DNA of 64,000 nucleotides from Leishmania donovani (lineage: Eukaryota > Euglenozoa > Kinetoplastea > Trypanosomatida > Trypanosomatidae). The notes below the pieces were generated by a model. That model worked only from the letters and a program-made list of their open reading frames with translations, made no database searches and was not told where the DNA came from. The translations under genes were made by a program, and so were the position numbers. Positions within the stretch are counted from its first letter, which is position 1. The number at the start of each line of letters is the position of its first letter. Of this stretch, positions 1-9,541 are shown piece after piece. The DNA lies in the NCBI RefSeq assembly GCF_000227135.1, contig NC_018255.1, positions 62,001-126,000 on the forward strand, read 5' to 3'.

Positions 1-273
1 GACAGCCTCATCACAGCAACATACATCCAAGACAGCCTCCATGACATCGCCCGAGTCGAGGTGCCAGTTAAACGGATCGAGGGCCGCTACTACCTACGCA
101 TCAGCGCCTTTGTTTACAACACCCCTGATGAGTACATCTACCTGCGCGAGGCGGTCTTGTCCGTCGCCGACAAGTGGGTGCAGTCTCCACAACGCAAGCA
201 TCTGTATGCGCAACGGCTCTCTTCTCACGCGGCCGCCACCGCCACGAATGACCAGCTCGCTGCTGTGCCGTGA
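1..273 (+). CDS. class V aminotransferase, C-terminal fragment (cut by window edge)
   Basis: An open frame enters from the left edge in frame 1 and stops with TGA at 271-273, giving the last 90 residues of a protein. The segment RYYLRISAFVYNTPDEYIYL followed by a helix resembles the C-terminal small domain of fold-type I, class V PLP enzymes (isopenicillin-N epimerase / cysteine desulfurase-like), where an R-I-S-x-x-x-Y-N-x-x-x-[DE] strand-turn is typical. The PLP lysine and cofactor-binding regions would lie upstream of the window, so the substrate cannot be inferred. The last 20 or so residues are Ala/Thr-rich and look like an unstructured tail. The gene is on the same strand as everything else here. 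The family call rests on one short motif; the coding call is firm. Confidence 0.7.
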   Translation, partial: DSLITATYIQDSLHDIARVEVPVKRIEGRYYLRISAFVYNTPDEYIYLREAVLSVADKWVQSPQRKHLYAQRLSSHAAATATNDQLAAVP

Positions 274-2831
274 AACGGGTCCGTTCGTTGTCAAGGTGTC
301 TGCGAAGTCCTTGGCCTGGTCCCCTCTACCACGCGCAACAAGGCGTCCTACTTAGCGTAGGCCATCCTACCGTGACACACAGAACAAGGAAGCGATGGAC
401 ACGGTTTGTGAGCCACCACGCGTCCGACTGCTGCAGGGTCGATGCGCCGGTTCATTGTCCGCCTCTACGCAGCGAAGCAGCAGCCTGTTCTCGCCACCTC
501 GCCCTTCTTTTCTTGACTGTAGAACCGTTGCCGTGGGCTGAAGCGGGGGGGGAGCCGGTGACGGCGTTGTTTTCGAAGCCGTGCGGAGGCGGTGGGCGTC
601 GTTATCCTCAACAGATGTCCTGTCGCTGAGGAGTGGTTCTGCCCTTTTGTTGACGTTTGTGTCTGTCCGCCGGCGTGTGTCTGGGTATGTGTGTTTGCCT
701 ACCACACCGACTCCTTCTATGTTCCTTCTTCTGCTCTGCCGTTCCCCCGTCTCCCGTCTTCTTCTGCGCGACTGCGAAGGCTGAGAGTGAGCAGATGGGC
801 ACCGCTCGGTCTGGCACGTATTTCTCTATTCTCTTTTTTTAGCCAATCTGTGCTCTAGTACTCTTTAGTGTCTCGCTGCCTCTCTCCCTGCGTGAGCCAC
901 CGGCAGGAGTGCAAGTGACGGGGACGTGGTTGCCTGCTGCATATCGTCGTCGCCCGCCTGGCACGACTTCTCCGTGCTCGTATTGACGTCATGTTGCAGT
1001 ATCACATCATTCTCCCTCTACCCCCGTGCGCCTGCACCAGTGTATGTGCGCGTGCGCGTCTCACAGGCGCCCACCCGTGCACTCCAAATCGAAAAGGGAG
1101 GCGCGTGCGTGTGAAAACGAGGATTGTGTGCCTCTCTGAGTGAAGGCGGACAGTGAGATGGGAGGGTTGAGGGAGACTTCCGAATCCTTGAGCGCTCGTT
1201 GGCAGTGATGAGGGGCCGTGCTTTCCTATGCGAGAGGGCTAGAATGTTTCCTTGTGTTGTTTCGTCCTGTTGCATCACTGACACGACACACGCCAGTCAG
1301 GAGTGGAGGCTTTTACAAGATATGCACATCTTAATGCATTCGCACGAGCAGAAACGCACACACGCAAGCACGCGATGCCACGTTGTGCGGTGCTGTGACA
1401 AGATGCACATGTAAGTGGACACCTCCGCTCCAGATTGAAAATTGCGCAGGCCAAGTGCTCTGTGACAACCCACAAGCTCGGACGCCACTGAAAGACCAAG
1501 ATGCTGGAGGGAGCACGTGCTCATTCGTGCCTCTGGTCGGCTTCTTCCGGCCGTCCTTTTCTTTCCTCATTCCTGTTTCCGCCGCTCACCCTTCTGTTCT
1601 CGAAGCCCCACCAGCGCGCTCCCACCCACCGCTCAGCCTCCCTCTTCTGTACTGCGCTCGCGCTTGTCACGTGTGTGTTCTTCTCCCCGACGTATCGGTG
1701 CGTTGTCTCTTTCCCTCAACGCCTTTTTCGCCCACATGCTCACTCCTAAAAGGAGAGCCCGCCTTGTCCGCGCATGCGCGCGCCCATCCCGGTGAGAGGT
1801 GAAGGCAGATGGCGTTGCGGGGACGGCGCACGAGAAGAGACAGAGAGAAGGCGATTGATCAGGTGTGTGGGGGAGGGGGGACGGAGGGCGGTAGGCGCTC
1901 TTCTTCAGGTACGGAGAACACGATCTACAGCGCCTTATGCGAGGTCACGCGGAGGGTTGTTGAGAAAGGAGCGACGGCGGTGGAAAGCGGCAGCCCAGCC
2001 GCTAATACACACATTCGCATCACCACCCACACTGGAGAAGGGAGGGCAACGCAACCGATTTAACATTTGCATTTGAGAAGCCGGTTCACGGGAAAGCAGT
2101 CGCTTCGACGAGTCGATCTTTTGCGCGTGAGGATGCCGTGCGCGGCGATGACGTGCTGCCTTCCGCTGCACTTTGCGTCTTCCCTTCCGGTCTCGAGTTC
2201 CTATGCGGAGGTGTTACTCCATCAGCCATCCCCCACGCCTGTGAGTGCGACATCGTTCCTTGAAGCCATGCGGTGGACGCCACGCCGTCTCGGCTGCCTG
2301 CCCCTTACGATGCGCCATTCCGTCCTTTTACGAGCCACGGCGCCCGCATTGTCCCTCTAGCAACGCGCAGACGTGGGCGGCACCGTTGCTGCCCATTCTA
2401 GTGCGCTTCTAGTACTGCCGCACATATGCGAGCCAAGAGACTCGCAGCAAAATGCGGGTGCTCCTGTTTTTTTCTTCCCGCGTGCATATGGGCACATCCC
2501 AGTCTCCCCGCTTTGTTCTCCTCTTCAGTGACTGACAAGCCTCCACCCAATTTCTCTCCCCTCGTTGCTCCTTTCTGCCCTTACTCACGTCTGCTCTACA
2601 CTTTTCCCACTGTCACCGCGTCGTTCTCCCATCGTCAACGCTGCCCTCCTTCTTACTTTTCCGGTTTCATGCGTCGCATTGTTCGACGCACGCATTTTGA
2701 ATCAACCAGTTCTCGTGAACTCGTTCCTTGGTGCCGCCTCTGCCCTCCTGTTATATATATATATTTCGACCTCCGCTCCAACCTCAACAACATCTCACAC
2801 CCCTTTCCTGTCTTGTCTCTTCCCGTCCAAC
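274..2831. other. intergenic/UTR region without a recognisable gene
   Basis: This covers the 3' UTR of the aminotransferase and the 5' UTR of H2B.V. Open frames are short, overlap on both strands and show no family motifs. The right part (about 2560-2670) becomes strongly pyrimidine-rich, as expected ahead of a trans-splice site. No tRNA B box or repeat family was recognised. Confidence 0.6.
2641..2709 (+). promoter_or_regulatory. candidate spliced-leader acceptor for H2B.V
   Basis: A T/C-rich tract at 2641-2670 is followed by the first AG at 2708-2709. This predicts a 5' UTR of about 122 nt before the ATG at 2832. Only the polypyrimidine-AG arrangement is seen; use of this AG is inferred. 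Confidence 0.4.
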
Positions 2832-3260
2832 ATGCCTCCGACCAAGGGTGGAAAGCGTCCGATCCCGCTGGGGGGTAAGGGCAAGGGCAAGCGCTCGGCG
2901 GGTAAGGCACCCAAGTCAGGCGATGATCAAAAGCGCCGCCACAACCACAAACGCAGCCAGCACTGGGATCTGTACATCCACCGCGCTCTGCGCCGCTTCT
3001 TTAAGCGCGGCACGCTGAGCAAGGCAGCCGTGCGCGTGCTTTCTTCCTTTATTGAGGACATGTTCAACCGCATCCAGACCGAGGCCGTCTTTGTCGCCAA
3101 GATCAACAAGGTGAAGACTCTGACAGCTCGCGAAATCCAGACGTCGGCCCGTCTGCTGCTGCCGCCGGAGCTGGCGAAGCACGCCATGAGCGAGGGCACC
3201 AAGGCTGTCGCCAAGTACAACGCTTCCCGCGGGGAGGCGTATGCTCAGGGTGGCATTTAG
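2832..3260 (+). CDS. H2BV: histone H2B variant (H2B.V)
   Basis: The gene encodes a 142-residue histone-fold protein. Residues 1 to about 45 are a long basic Lys/Gly-rich tail beginning MPPTKGGKRPIPLGGKGKGK. The H2B core follows (WDLYIHRALRRFF, then the alpha-2 segment SKAAVRVLSSFIEDMFNRI). The C-terminal helix AREIQTSARLLLPPELAKHA and AMSEGTKAVAKYNAS are the H2B signature. Canonical Leishmania H2B is shorter (about 107 residues) and lacks this N-terminal block, so this is the kinetoplastid variant H2B.V. In trypanosomes H2B.V pairs with H2A.Z in nucleosomes enriched at transcription start regions; that role is family knowledge. The ATG at 2832 is the one that matches the conserved N-terminus; the frame stays open for 89 codons upstream, but that part is low-complexity and is not counted as protein. 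It is a single copy here, unlike the tandem core histone arrays. Confidence 0.95.
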   Translation: MPPTKGGKRPIPLGGKGKGKRSAGKAPKSGDDQKRRHNHKRSQHWDLYIHRALRRFFKRGTLSKAAVRVLSSFIEDMFNRIQTEAVFVAKINKVKTLTAREIQTSARLLLPPELAKHAMSEGTKAVAKYNASRGEAYAQGGI

Positions 3261-4395
3261 AGCGTGGCTCCGCTGCAAGCTACGCAAACGTTTGTTTACC
3301 CCTTTCGCCTTTACTCTTGCCCTTGTTATGCTGTGCTTATGTAGGCGTGACTCGTCTTCACGCACACGAGTGCCGATGGCGGGTGTGCACCCGTTCTCCA
3401 TTTCTTTTCTTTTTGTCGCTTACTCTCCTTTCCAGACGCGTCATAGAGCTGTTTTTGTTTTTCTTTCTCTGTTTTGTTTGGAGTGTGTGCTCCATCGCTG
3501 ATGTGAAGTGGATGGGGCAGCGAGCGACAACGGTGAGAGGGGCGTGCGGCTCTCTCAGTGAGACGGCTGTGCGTGCTGTGGTTGATTTCTCTCCTTCTAC
3601 GTCTTCGCGATTTTTGCGTTTGTGAGAGTGCGTGTTTGGGTTGGCCTGCGTGTGCGCATCGCTTGGTTTTTCTGTTGCTTCGGCGAGCACGCATGCGCTT
3701 GCATGGGTGTCTTCGCTTCTGTTCGCGCCGATATCGCTTGCTTGCTCTCTCTTTTTTTTCGTTTCTTGCTTCCGACCGGTTTTCTGTGGTTTACTGCTGG
3801 ATGCTTCTGCGCACGGACGCAGATGCCCGCTTCTCGAGAAAGCCTTTTTTTTTCACACGCGTCATGCAAAGGCGGGCTGCGGTGTACAGCAGATCAGCGT
3901 GGAGCTTCTCAACTCAATCGGCGTATCTCGTCTTATACAAATATATGTATGCTCTTGTGCGTTTGTGTGCGTTTCGTTGTTGTTGCCGCTGTTGTCTTTG
4001 CGTGCTGAAGATGAAAGACGAGGGGCTACGGTAAAGCACAGCAGGTATAGATGCTTTAGAGAGCCCTACTCAGGGAACAACCAAAAAAAAAGCAACGTCT
4101 CGCCGTCTCTCTCCGATGAAGATTTGTTTACTATCAATGAGGTATGTGTGGCTCACACGAACCATGCCCGTGCTTGCGGCCGGGGGGGGGAGGTGAGAGG
4201 GAGGGGGCAGTGCGTTTCTAAGAGCTGCGTTGGTGTCTTGAGCTTACGCTTACTGCGTTGTCAATGAGAGAGCAGAGCTCCGCGAGGCAATGGCGCTGCC
4301 GGTCTGCGCCTTCGCTGCCCGTGCCATCACCACCCGGCCGTCGTGCTGATGGGTGAACGGCGTCTCTTCCTCTACAGCTTCCTCTTCTGTATGCC
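3261..4395. other. H2B.V 3' UTR and spacer
   Basis: T-rich spacer with many poly-T runs and overlapping Phe/Ser/Cys-rich open frames typical of pyrimidine-rich DNA, not of protein. A G-rich stretch at 4180-4210 has several runs of three or more G and could form a quadruplex on the + strand. No gene is seen. Confidence 0.55.
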
Positions 4396-5422
4396 ATGCT
4401 CGCATCACTCCTTCGCTCATTTCTCTACCGTTCCTCCGTTGCTTTCGAACGCATGGCCACCGTGCTGCATGTGCCGGAGTCCATGACAGCGATCGCGACG
4501 GAGGTGGGCGTCGCTACGGGTCGCATGGCACTGTTTTCACTGTCCGCAGTTTTTGCTGTTTTGTTCACGTGTGTAGTGTAGGGAAGCAGTCTGCACCGCT
4601 GAAGTGCTGACGAGGGACCACGCGTGTCTTTGGCAACCGTGAGCTGCTTCTCCGTGGCCGTCTCTCGGTGGCACCAAACCGGTACGCATGGGTTTTGTTG
4701 CACAGTTGGGAGACTGATTCGGCTGCGTCCGCTATGGTACTCTAGCTTGAATGGTGGTCGCGCAGCCACACCATCGTTGCGAGCACGTCGCTGCTATGCA
4801 CCCAGTCAAGCTTTTATGCGATGCTCCTGTTGGGCCTCAGCATCTATCCTGCGGGGGGGGGCAGCGAGAGACGGTGCCAGAGGCATAAGAGAAAGGGCAC
4901 ACCGCTAAGCCAGTGGATCTGCCTTTCTCGTCATCTTCTATTCCATCTGCAACGACGCCCTGTTACTTCCGGGGGTATCAGCTGCACCACCCACCCCGTG
5001 CGTCACGCTGCTATAGCTGCGATGTATGTGTTCTCAAGCATCATCGCCACTGCACCCTACACGGCATCGGCGAGCGTGGTCAGCACTGGCTCGTGCAATA
5101 TCTTCTGTTCGACACTGCACAGCTGTACTCTGGTATAGTTTTTATGGCACTTGTAGCTCACGGCGCCACGCTGGAAAAGGACTGGAGGCGACTGCTTTTT
5201 CCGGGCTGGGCCAGTGCGTGGAGCAGCGGAGGCTCTTGACAGCTTGCAAAACAGTGCCACGCTGCGCGTTCGGCTTCACTTGGCTATATGGCGGGAACCA
5301 TGGGGATCCTCATGATCCCCGTGACGGTCGATACAGGCCGCTACGTGCTGCTACCGCTGATGAACACGACATCGGGAGAGGGGCGCACGATGACGGGATT
5401 CAGCTGCGCAAGCCTGGGTTGA
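4396..5422 (+). pseudogene. decayed DHHC-type palmitoyltransferase
   Basis: Remnants of a zinc-finger DHHC acyltransferase are scattered over about 1 kb. A possible first membrane segment is at 4528-4578 (MALFSLSAVFAVLF), ending at a TAG. A second hydrophobic stretch lies near 4748-4855 in another frame, ending SIYPAG. The cysteine-rich core is clear at 4952-5110: YQLHHPPRASRCYSCDVCVL, then KHHRHCTLHGIGER. It aligns with the intact downstream gene (CQLRRPPRCAHCYQCNVCVL then EHDHHCSVLGGCVGVRN). The catalytic DHHC reads HRHC and several zinc-ligand Cys are lost. An in-frame TGA at 5237-5239 interrupts the frame, yet the same frame continues to 5422 with a hydrophobic segment and an N-T-T motif resembling the end of the last membrane helix in this family. 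At least two frame changes and stops rule out a normal product. It is too diverged from the 6320 gene to be a recent duplicate. Confidence 0.75.
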
Positions 5423-6319
5423 CTACCCGGCACATGTTGGCCGTGCAGGTGTTTGCAAAAATAGCTGAGATGCTGTGTGCTAGTCCGTCCTTGCTGCCCG
5501 GAAGAGGAAAGCTGAAGTGTGCAGCGATGCTAGCCAGGGTAGCATTAACACGCAACGCTGTGTTGCGCAGGAGGTCGATGACGTCTATGTGCGTTTCTGC
5601 GTCTCCGTGTGCATGCTAGTCTGTGTGTGAGCGCCTTTCTTTTTCTCTTTCGGCTCACCATTGGTAGTAGAGGATAGTGAGAGGCCCAGCGACGCGTCAT
5701 GTGCTGTGCAAGCACATCAAAGAACCCCCTCTTGTTCCGTCCTACAGCTTCTCGCGGCGGTGGTAGTCGACTGAGCAGGTCGCGTTACGCGGCTGGCTGT
5801 AGGGCCGAACGCGCATACGAAGGCCGCTATTTCTGTTCCTCCGCCTGGCCGAGTTGCTTCCCTGACAGTAACCTCCGCCCATTCTCTCAGCGGCGCCCTT
5901 TTTTGTGTTTGCACTCCTCTGCCTCAGCCAATGGGTCCGCGAGCGCCGCCCACCTCCCTCCTTCGGCCCTTGCTCGTTGCTGATGCCGCTTCGTTTTTTT
6001 TATTGGTTGCTGCGGTGCACCGCATTCGGCCAACAGCGCCGCCCTCCCACCACCTCCTTCACCCTCTGCTTCTCCTCTGTATGTCTCGTCTCTTGTCATT
6101 TCCTTCGAAGAGCGCGGACCAGCCTGTCGAGGTCAAGCGCTGGCAGTGGCCGCCTCACTCCCCTTATCGCACCGCTGAGGATGAGCGGAAGAGAGCGACT
6201 CACAGGTGTGCCCTTCCCCCCTATCGTCTCTGTGTTTGTTTGCTCACGTGTGCGTGGGCGTGTGCATCCGCTCTCTGTGCCACTTCGTCGACTCTTTCGT
6301 CTCGTCGAATCGCGCAGTC
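5423..6319. other. spacer between DHHC pseudogene and DHHC gene
   Basis: About 0.9 kb without a supported gene. It turns pyrimidine-rich from about 5880 onward, and the last AG before the DHHC start codon (6316-6317) lies only two bases upstream of it, so the functional splice site is probably an earlier AG. Nothing else was recognised. Confidence 0.5.
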
Positions 6320-7387
6320 ATGAGCGCGTTTATGGCTGAGGCGCCGATGATGTTGTACTATCAGCGGTGCGATGCACCAGGCGCCCCCAGCAACCCCACC
6401 CGTGCCTCAGCGCGCAGTGTCTCCATGAAGGTTCCACCAGCGCTGACTCCAAAGCCGAAGCCGAAGGAGCTGCACTTCCCTGCGGTGGATCCTTCCCTCT
6501 ACATGCGCCGTCGCAACCCGTCCGGGGAGGCGCTTGGCACGTTTCGGCGGCGGCACTTGTTTTGCCTCAAACTTTACTTTAGCGCGGATTTTCGTATTGG
6601 CGCCATTCCCATGTGCATTACCGTCGTTTTGATCATCGCGAACATGGCGCTGGTGTGGCACCAAGTTGGCTGGCGCGAGTACATTTTTACACTCTTGATG
6701 CTGGCAACCACCTTCACGTCGCACTTCCTGACCACCTCGATCGACCCTGGCATCTATCCACGCCTGCGGCGCGGCGAAAAGGACCCACTAGAGGGCAACG
6801 TGCAGCTTGTCTTTTGCAGAGAGTGCCAGCTGCGTCGTCCTCCTCGGTGCGCCCACTGCTATCAATGTAACGTATGCGTGCTGGAGCACGACCACCACTG
6901 CAGTGTTCTTGGTGGCTGCGTCGGAGTGCGCAACCTGCGCTGGTTCACGTTGTATCTCCTCTCGTGCTGCTCGTCTACGATGATCGGTGTTGTCTGGCTG
7001 TCGCGTTATCTTTTCTACGACCTGTTCACGCCTGATTATGAGGAAAACCAGACAGGTCTGAAAGTGCTGCAGACGCCGTACCCAACCATGCAAGGCGGCC
7101 GACGGAGCTTCGCACCCGACGAGCACACCGGCTCTCACCTCGCTGCAATTCTTGTGCTGCTGCTGGATGGAATCGTCGTGATACTGGTGGGGGCGATGTT
7201 GTGCATCTACGTTTACCTCACGCTGTCCTCGACCACACGGCGGGAGTCGATGAGAAAGCAAAACTCACTCCATGTGCTGCTGCAGCCGCGAAGAGTGTGG
7301 CAAAACTTCAAAAAAGTGCTCAGCCCGCCTCCGTCGTTGCTCGACTCCGACGACCACGCCGATGAGGAGGTGACGAGTCTCATCTGA
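6320..7387 (+). CDS. DHHC zinc-finger palmitoyltransferase
   Basis: A 355-residue polytopic membrane enzyme that should transfer palmitate to protein cysteines. Predicted membrane helices lie at about 96-113, 122-140, 209-226 and 274-302. The D-P-G motif follows helix 2 (D142-P-G144). The Cys-rich domain spans about 166-204 and contains CREC, RPPRCAHC, CNVC and the catalytic D191-H-H-C194. After the DHHC the usual P-W-V-x-N is replaced by S-V-L-G-G, while C200 and the following V-G are kept. The N-terminal 90 residues are cytosolic and Pro/Lys-rich; the C-terminal tail is acidic (DSDDHADEE). The start chosen is ATG 6320, the first ATG before the conserved region; the upstream open frame begins at a non-conserved position. 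The nearest upstream neighbour is a pseudogene of the same family. Substrates cannot be predicted. Confidence 0.9.
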   Translation: MSAFMAEAPMMLYYQRCDAPGAPSNPTRASARSVSMKVPPALTPKPKPKELHFPAVDPSLYMRRRNPSGEALGTFRRRHLFCLKLYFSADFRIGAIPMCITVVLIIANMALVWHQVGWREYIFTLLMLATTFTSHFLTTSIDPGIYPRLRRGEKDPLEGNVQLVFCRECQLRRPPRCAHCYQCNVCVLEHDHHCSVLGGCVGVRNLRWFTLYLLSCCSSTMIGVVWLSRYLFYDLFTPDYEENQTGLKVLQTPYPTMQGGRRSFAPDEHTGSHLAAILVLLLDGIVVILVGAMLCIYVYLTLSSTTRRESMRKQNSLHVLLQPRRVWQNFKKVLSPPPSLLDSDDHADEEVTSLI

Positions 7388-8506
7388 TACAGAGATTGTG
7401 AGCGGTGGGTGGAAACGGTACGCCCCACCCCCTCTGTGGGGCCGAGTTGCGGCACACCTGCGGCAAAGTTGGGGACTGCGCCAAGGACGATGCGCAGATG
7501 CGCTGAAAAGGATGCGGCCGTGAAGGGATGCCCTTCTCGCTCTCACGGACGCTTTTCTCGTGGCATCTGAGAGTGAAGTGGGGTGCTGGTAGAGGGTCCC
7601 TCAGGCTTGTGCATGTGTTTCTTCCCCGCGCATGCCTCGTTGTAGCACTGAGCAACTGCCGTACCAGCAGGGTAGGGCACGTGTGCCTCCTCACCGTCGC
7701 TTTTTTTTCCCTCTGCTCCCTTGCCGAGAGAAGAAGAGGAGCAGATTAGTAATGAAACGGCTGCATGAAACACGGACACCTTCTCTCTGTTTGGTACCAA
7801 AAGTGTAGGGCGTCGTACCCTCCCCCGGGATGTTCCAGCGCCGCATGAAAATGTTGGCGGTGCTGCCCTTCTTTGCTCGCTGGCTCTTGCTCTCTCCCTT
7901 GCACACGCATAACCTTCTCTCCTTTCTCATCCGCATGTTGCGTGCCCACTTCCTTTCTCTCGAAACTTTCCTCCCTCTCGCTCTCTTCATCTCTGTTCTT
8001 GTCTTCTTTCTTTCTCCTTTTCTTTTTGTTGCGCGTCACGGGCTCCTTTGCGCGCCACATCCACCGCCGACACACTCCCCTCGTCACTCATCTACGTGTC
8101 CATGACGGCGACAACCGGAAAGCGAACATGCGAGTCTTCGCTGTGGTTTCTGCTATTACTGCCGCCTGATCATCAACATTTTGTCTCGCCCCCGATATTT
8201 TCATTCTTCTTTGGCTGCCGTGTCTCTCTTCCTCTCCTCTCCCTGTCGCTTAACGCCGCTGCCTCCCGCCTGCGTCGTCTCTTACGACTCTCGCCGTCCT
8301 TTGTGCTCCGTGACTGGCTCGGCAGACGCCTTTTCATATTGTGTTTCTCTCCTCGCGGCTCTGCCGCCTGTGAACATACTCATACCTCTCTCCCTTGTGT
8401 TCTCCACCTCCCCTCACCTGCAGCTGCTCCCGTTTCGCTGCACCCCTCCCGCCTTTAGAGCTGCAGTGGTGCTTCACCCTCTTTGCCTTTCTTCACGCGC
8501 ACGGAT
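7388..8506. other. intergenic/UTR region
   Basis: No gene supported. The right half (7860-8480) is dense in C/T with tracts followed by AG, consistent with a 5' UTR and trans-splice region for the gene at 8507. Confidence 0.55.
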
Positions 8507-9541
8507 ATGTCTGCTCCGCACCACTGCCTCTCAGACTCGAGCTCGTGGTCCGTAATGGCACCTGACGGGCCGGACACAATGACGGAGGCCAGAGTTCTCG
8601 CCACCCCTCAGGGCAAGGCGGCGGACGGGCACCTGGGTTGTGCGACGCCGCAGGTGCGCGACCGCGACGAGACCTTGCTCACGGAAGATGTGTCGGCCAC
8701 GGTGCTGCACGGCGAGACGAACGTCACCGCATCTCTTGAAGAGGAAGATGATGGCGAGCGCCTTTCGCAGAGCTCTGCAGAGTCGTGGGTGGAGCTGAAC
8801 ATGGCAGAGCAAGGGAAACCTTCCGAAACAGAATGTGCTCCTGCGGATGTGTCTGCATCTACGCTGGTGGCCAATGTAGCGCCGCCGGGCGTACCTTTCC
8901 TTGGTGCGTCGGAGGACGCGGTTGGCGAGCACTCGCTGGGTGTGCTTGAGACGCAAGAGGAGGCGGCACCGTCTCCGCCGGCCCCTCAGGAGCCTTCATA
9001 CACCCAGCTGAGGGCCACCGAGGAGGTGGAGGTGTCGGCGCTCATTCCTCTTCTGATGGGCGACGAGGCCGCCGCGCGTGTTAGCGAGATCGAAGCTGCC
9101 ATTAAGGAGGCAGAGCCAGAGCAGCTCTCTTCGTACTGGTCCGAAGGTGCCTGCAACAGCGACGACCTTGCCTCCATGTACTATGACGAGACTCAGAGAA
9201 GTCAGACGGTGAACGTGGACCCTGACAGCGTGATCTCCGTCTCGGAGTCGAGGGTCGCTGCGAACCCTGCGCCGATGGTGGACAGCACGGAGGTGCTGCG
9301 TCGTCGGGTCATTCAGGAGGACTTCATGCGAACCGAGCGAGGGCCGTCGGATGTGCCTCCGGAGGAGCGCGTGGCCGTCTTTCAAGCTCTCTTCGGCGAC
9401 TTTGGTAACGCACCGATTTCCGCAGAGAAGTTCCGTGAAATCATGGTGCCGTATAAACGCCACTGCGAGTGCCTCGGTGCTTCCTACGGCTTTCATCACC
9501 AAGGTTGTCGGTTCTTTGCTGACTTCCCCGTCTCCCTGTAG
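8507..9541 (+). CDS. hypothetical acidic protein
   Basis: A 344-residue protein that I do not recognise. ATG 8507 is the first in-frame ATG. Residues 1 to about 270 are rich in Glu, Asp, Ala, Ser and Thr with few hydrophobic blocks, which suggests a largely disordered acidic region. The last 75 residues look folded: RVAVFQALFGDFGNAPISAE is a plausible amphipathic helix, followed by a Cys/His-containing end (CECLGASYGFHHQGC) that could bind metal. Codon use, with G/C in third positions over a long frame, matches the neighbours and supports real coding. There is no signal peptide or membrane segment. It lies between the DHHC enzyme and GPDH genes, which gives no functional hint. Confidence 0.8.
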   Translation: MSAPHHCLSDSSSWSVMAPDGPDTMTEARVLATPQGKAADGHLGCATPQVRDRDETLLTEDVSATVLHGETNVTASLEEEDDGERLSQSSAESWVELNMAEQGKPSETECAPADVSASTLVANVAPPGVPFLGASEDAVGEHSLGVLETQEEAAPSPPAPQEPSYTQLRATEEVEVSALIPLLMGDEAAARVSEIEAAIKEAEPEQLSSYWSEGACNSDDLASMYYDETQRSQTVNVDPDSVISVSESRVAANPAPMVDSTEVLRRRVIQEDFMRTERGPSDVPPEERVAVFQALFGDFGNAPISAEKFREIMVPYKRHCECLGASYGFHHQGCRFFADFPVSL

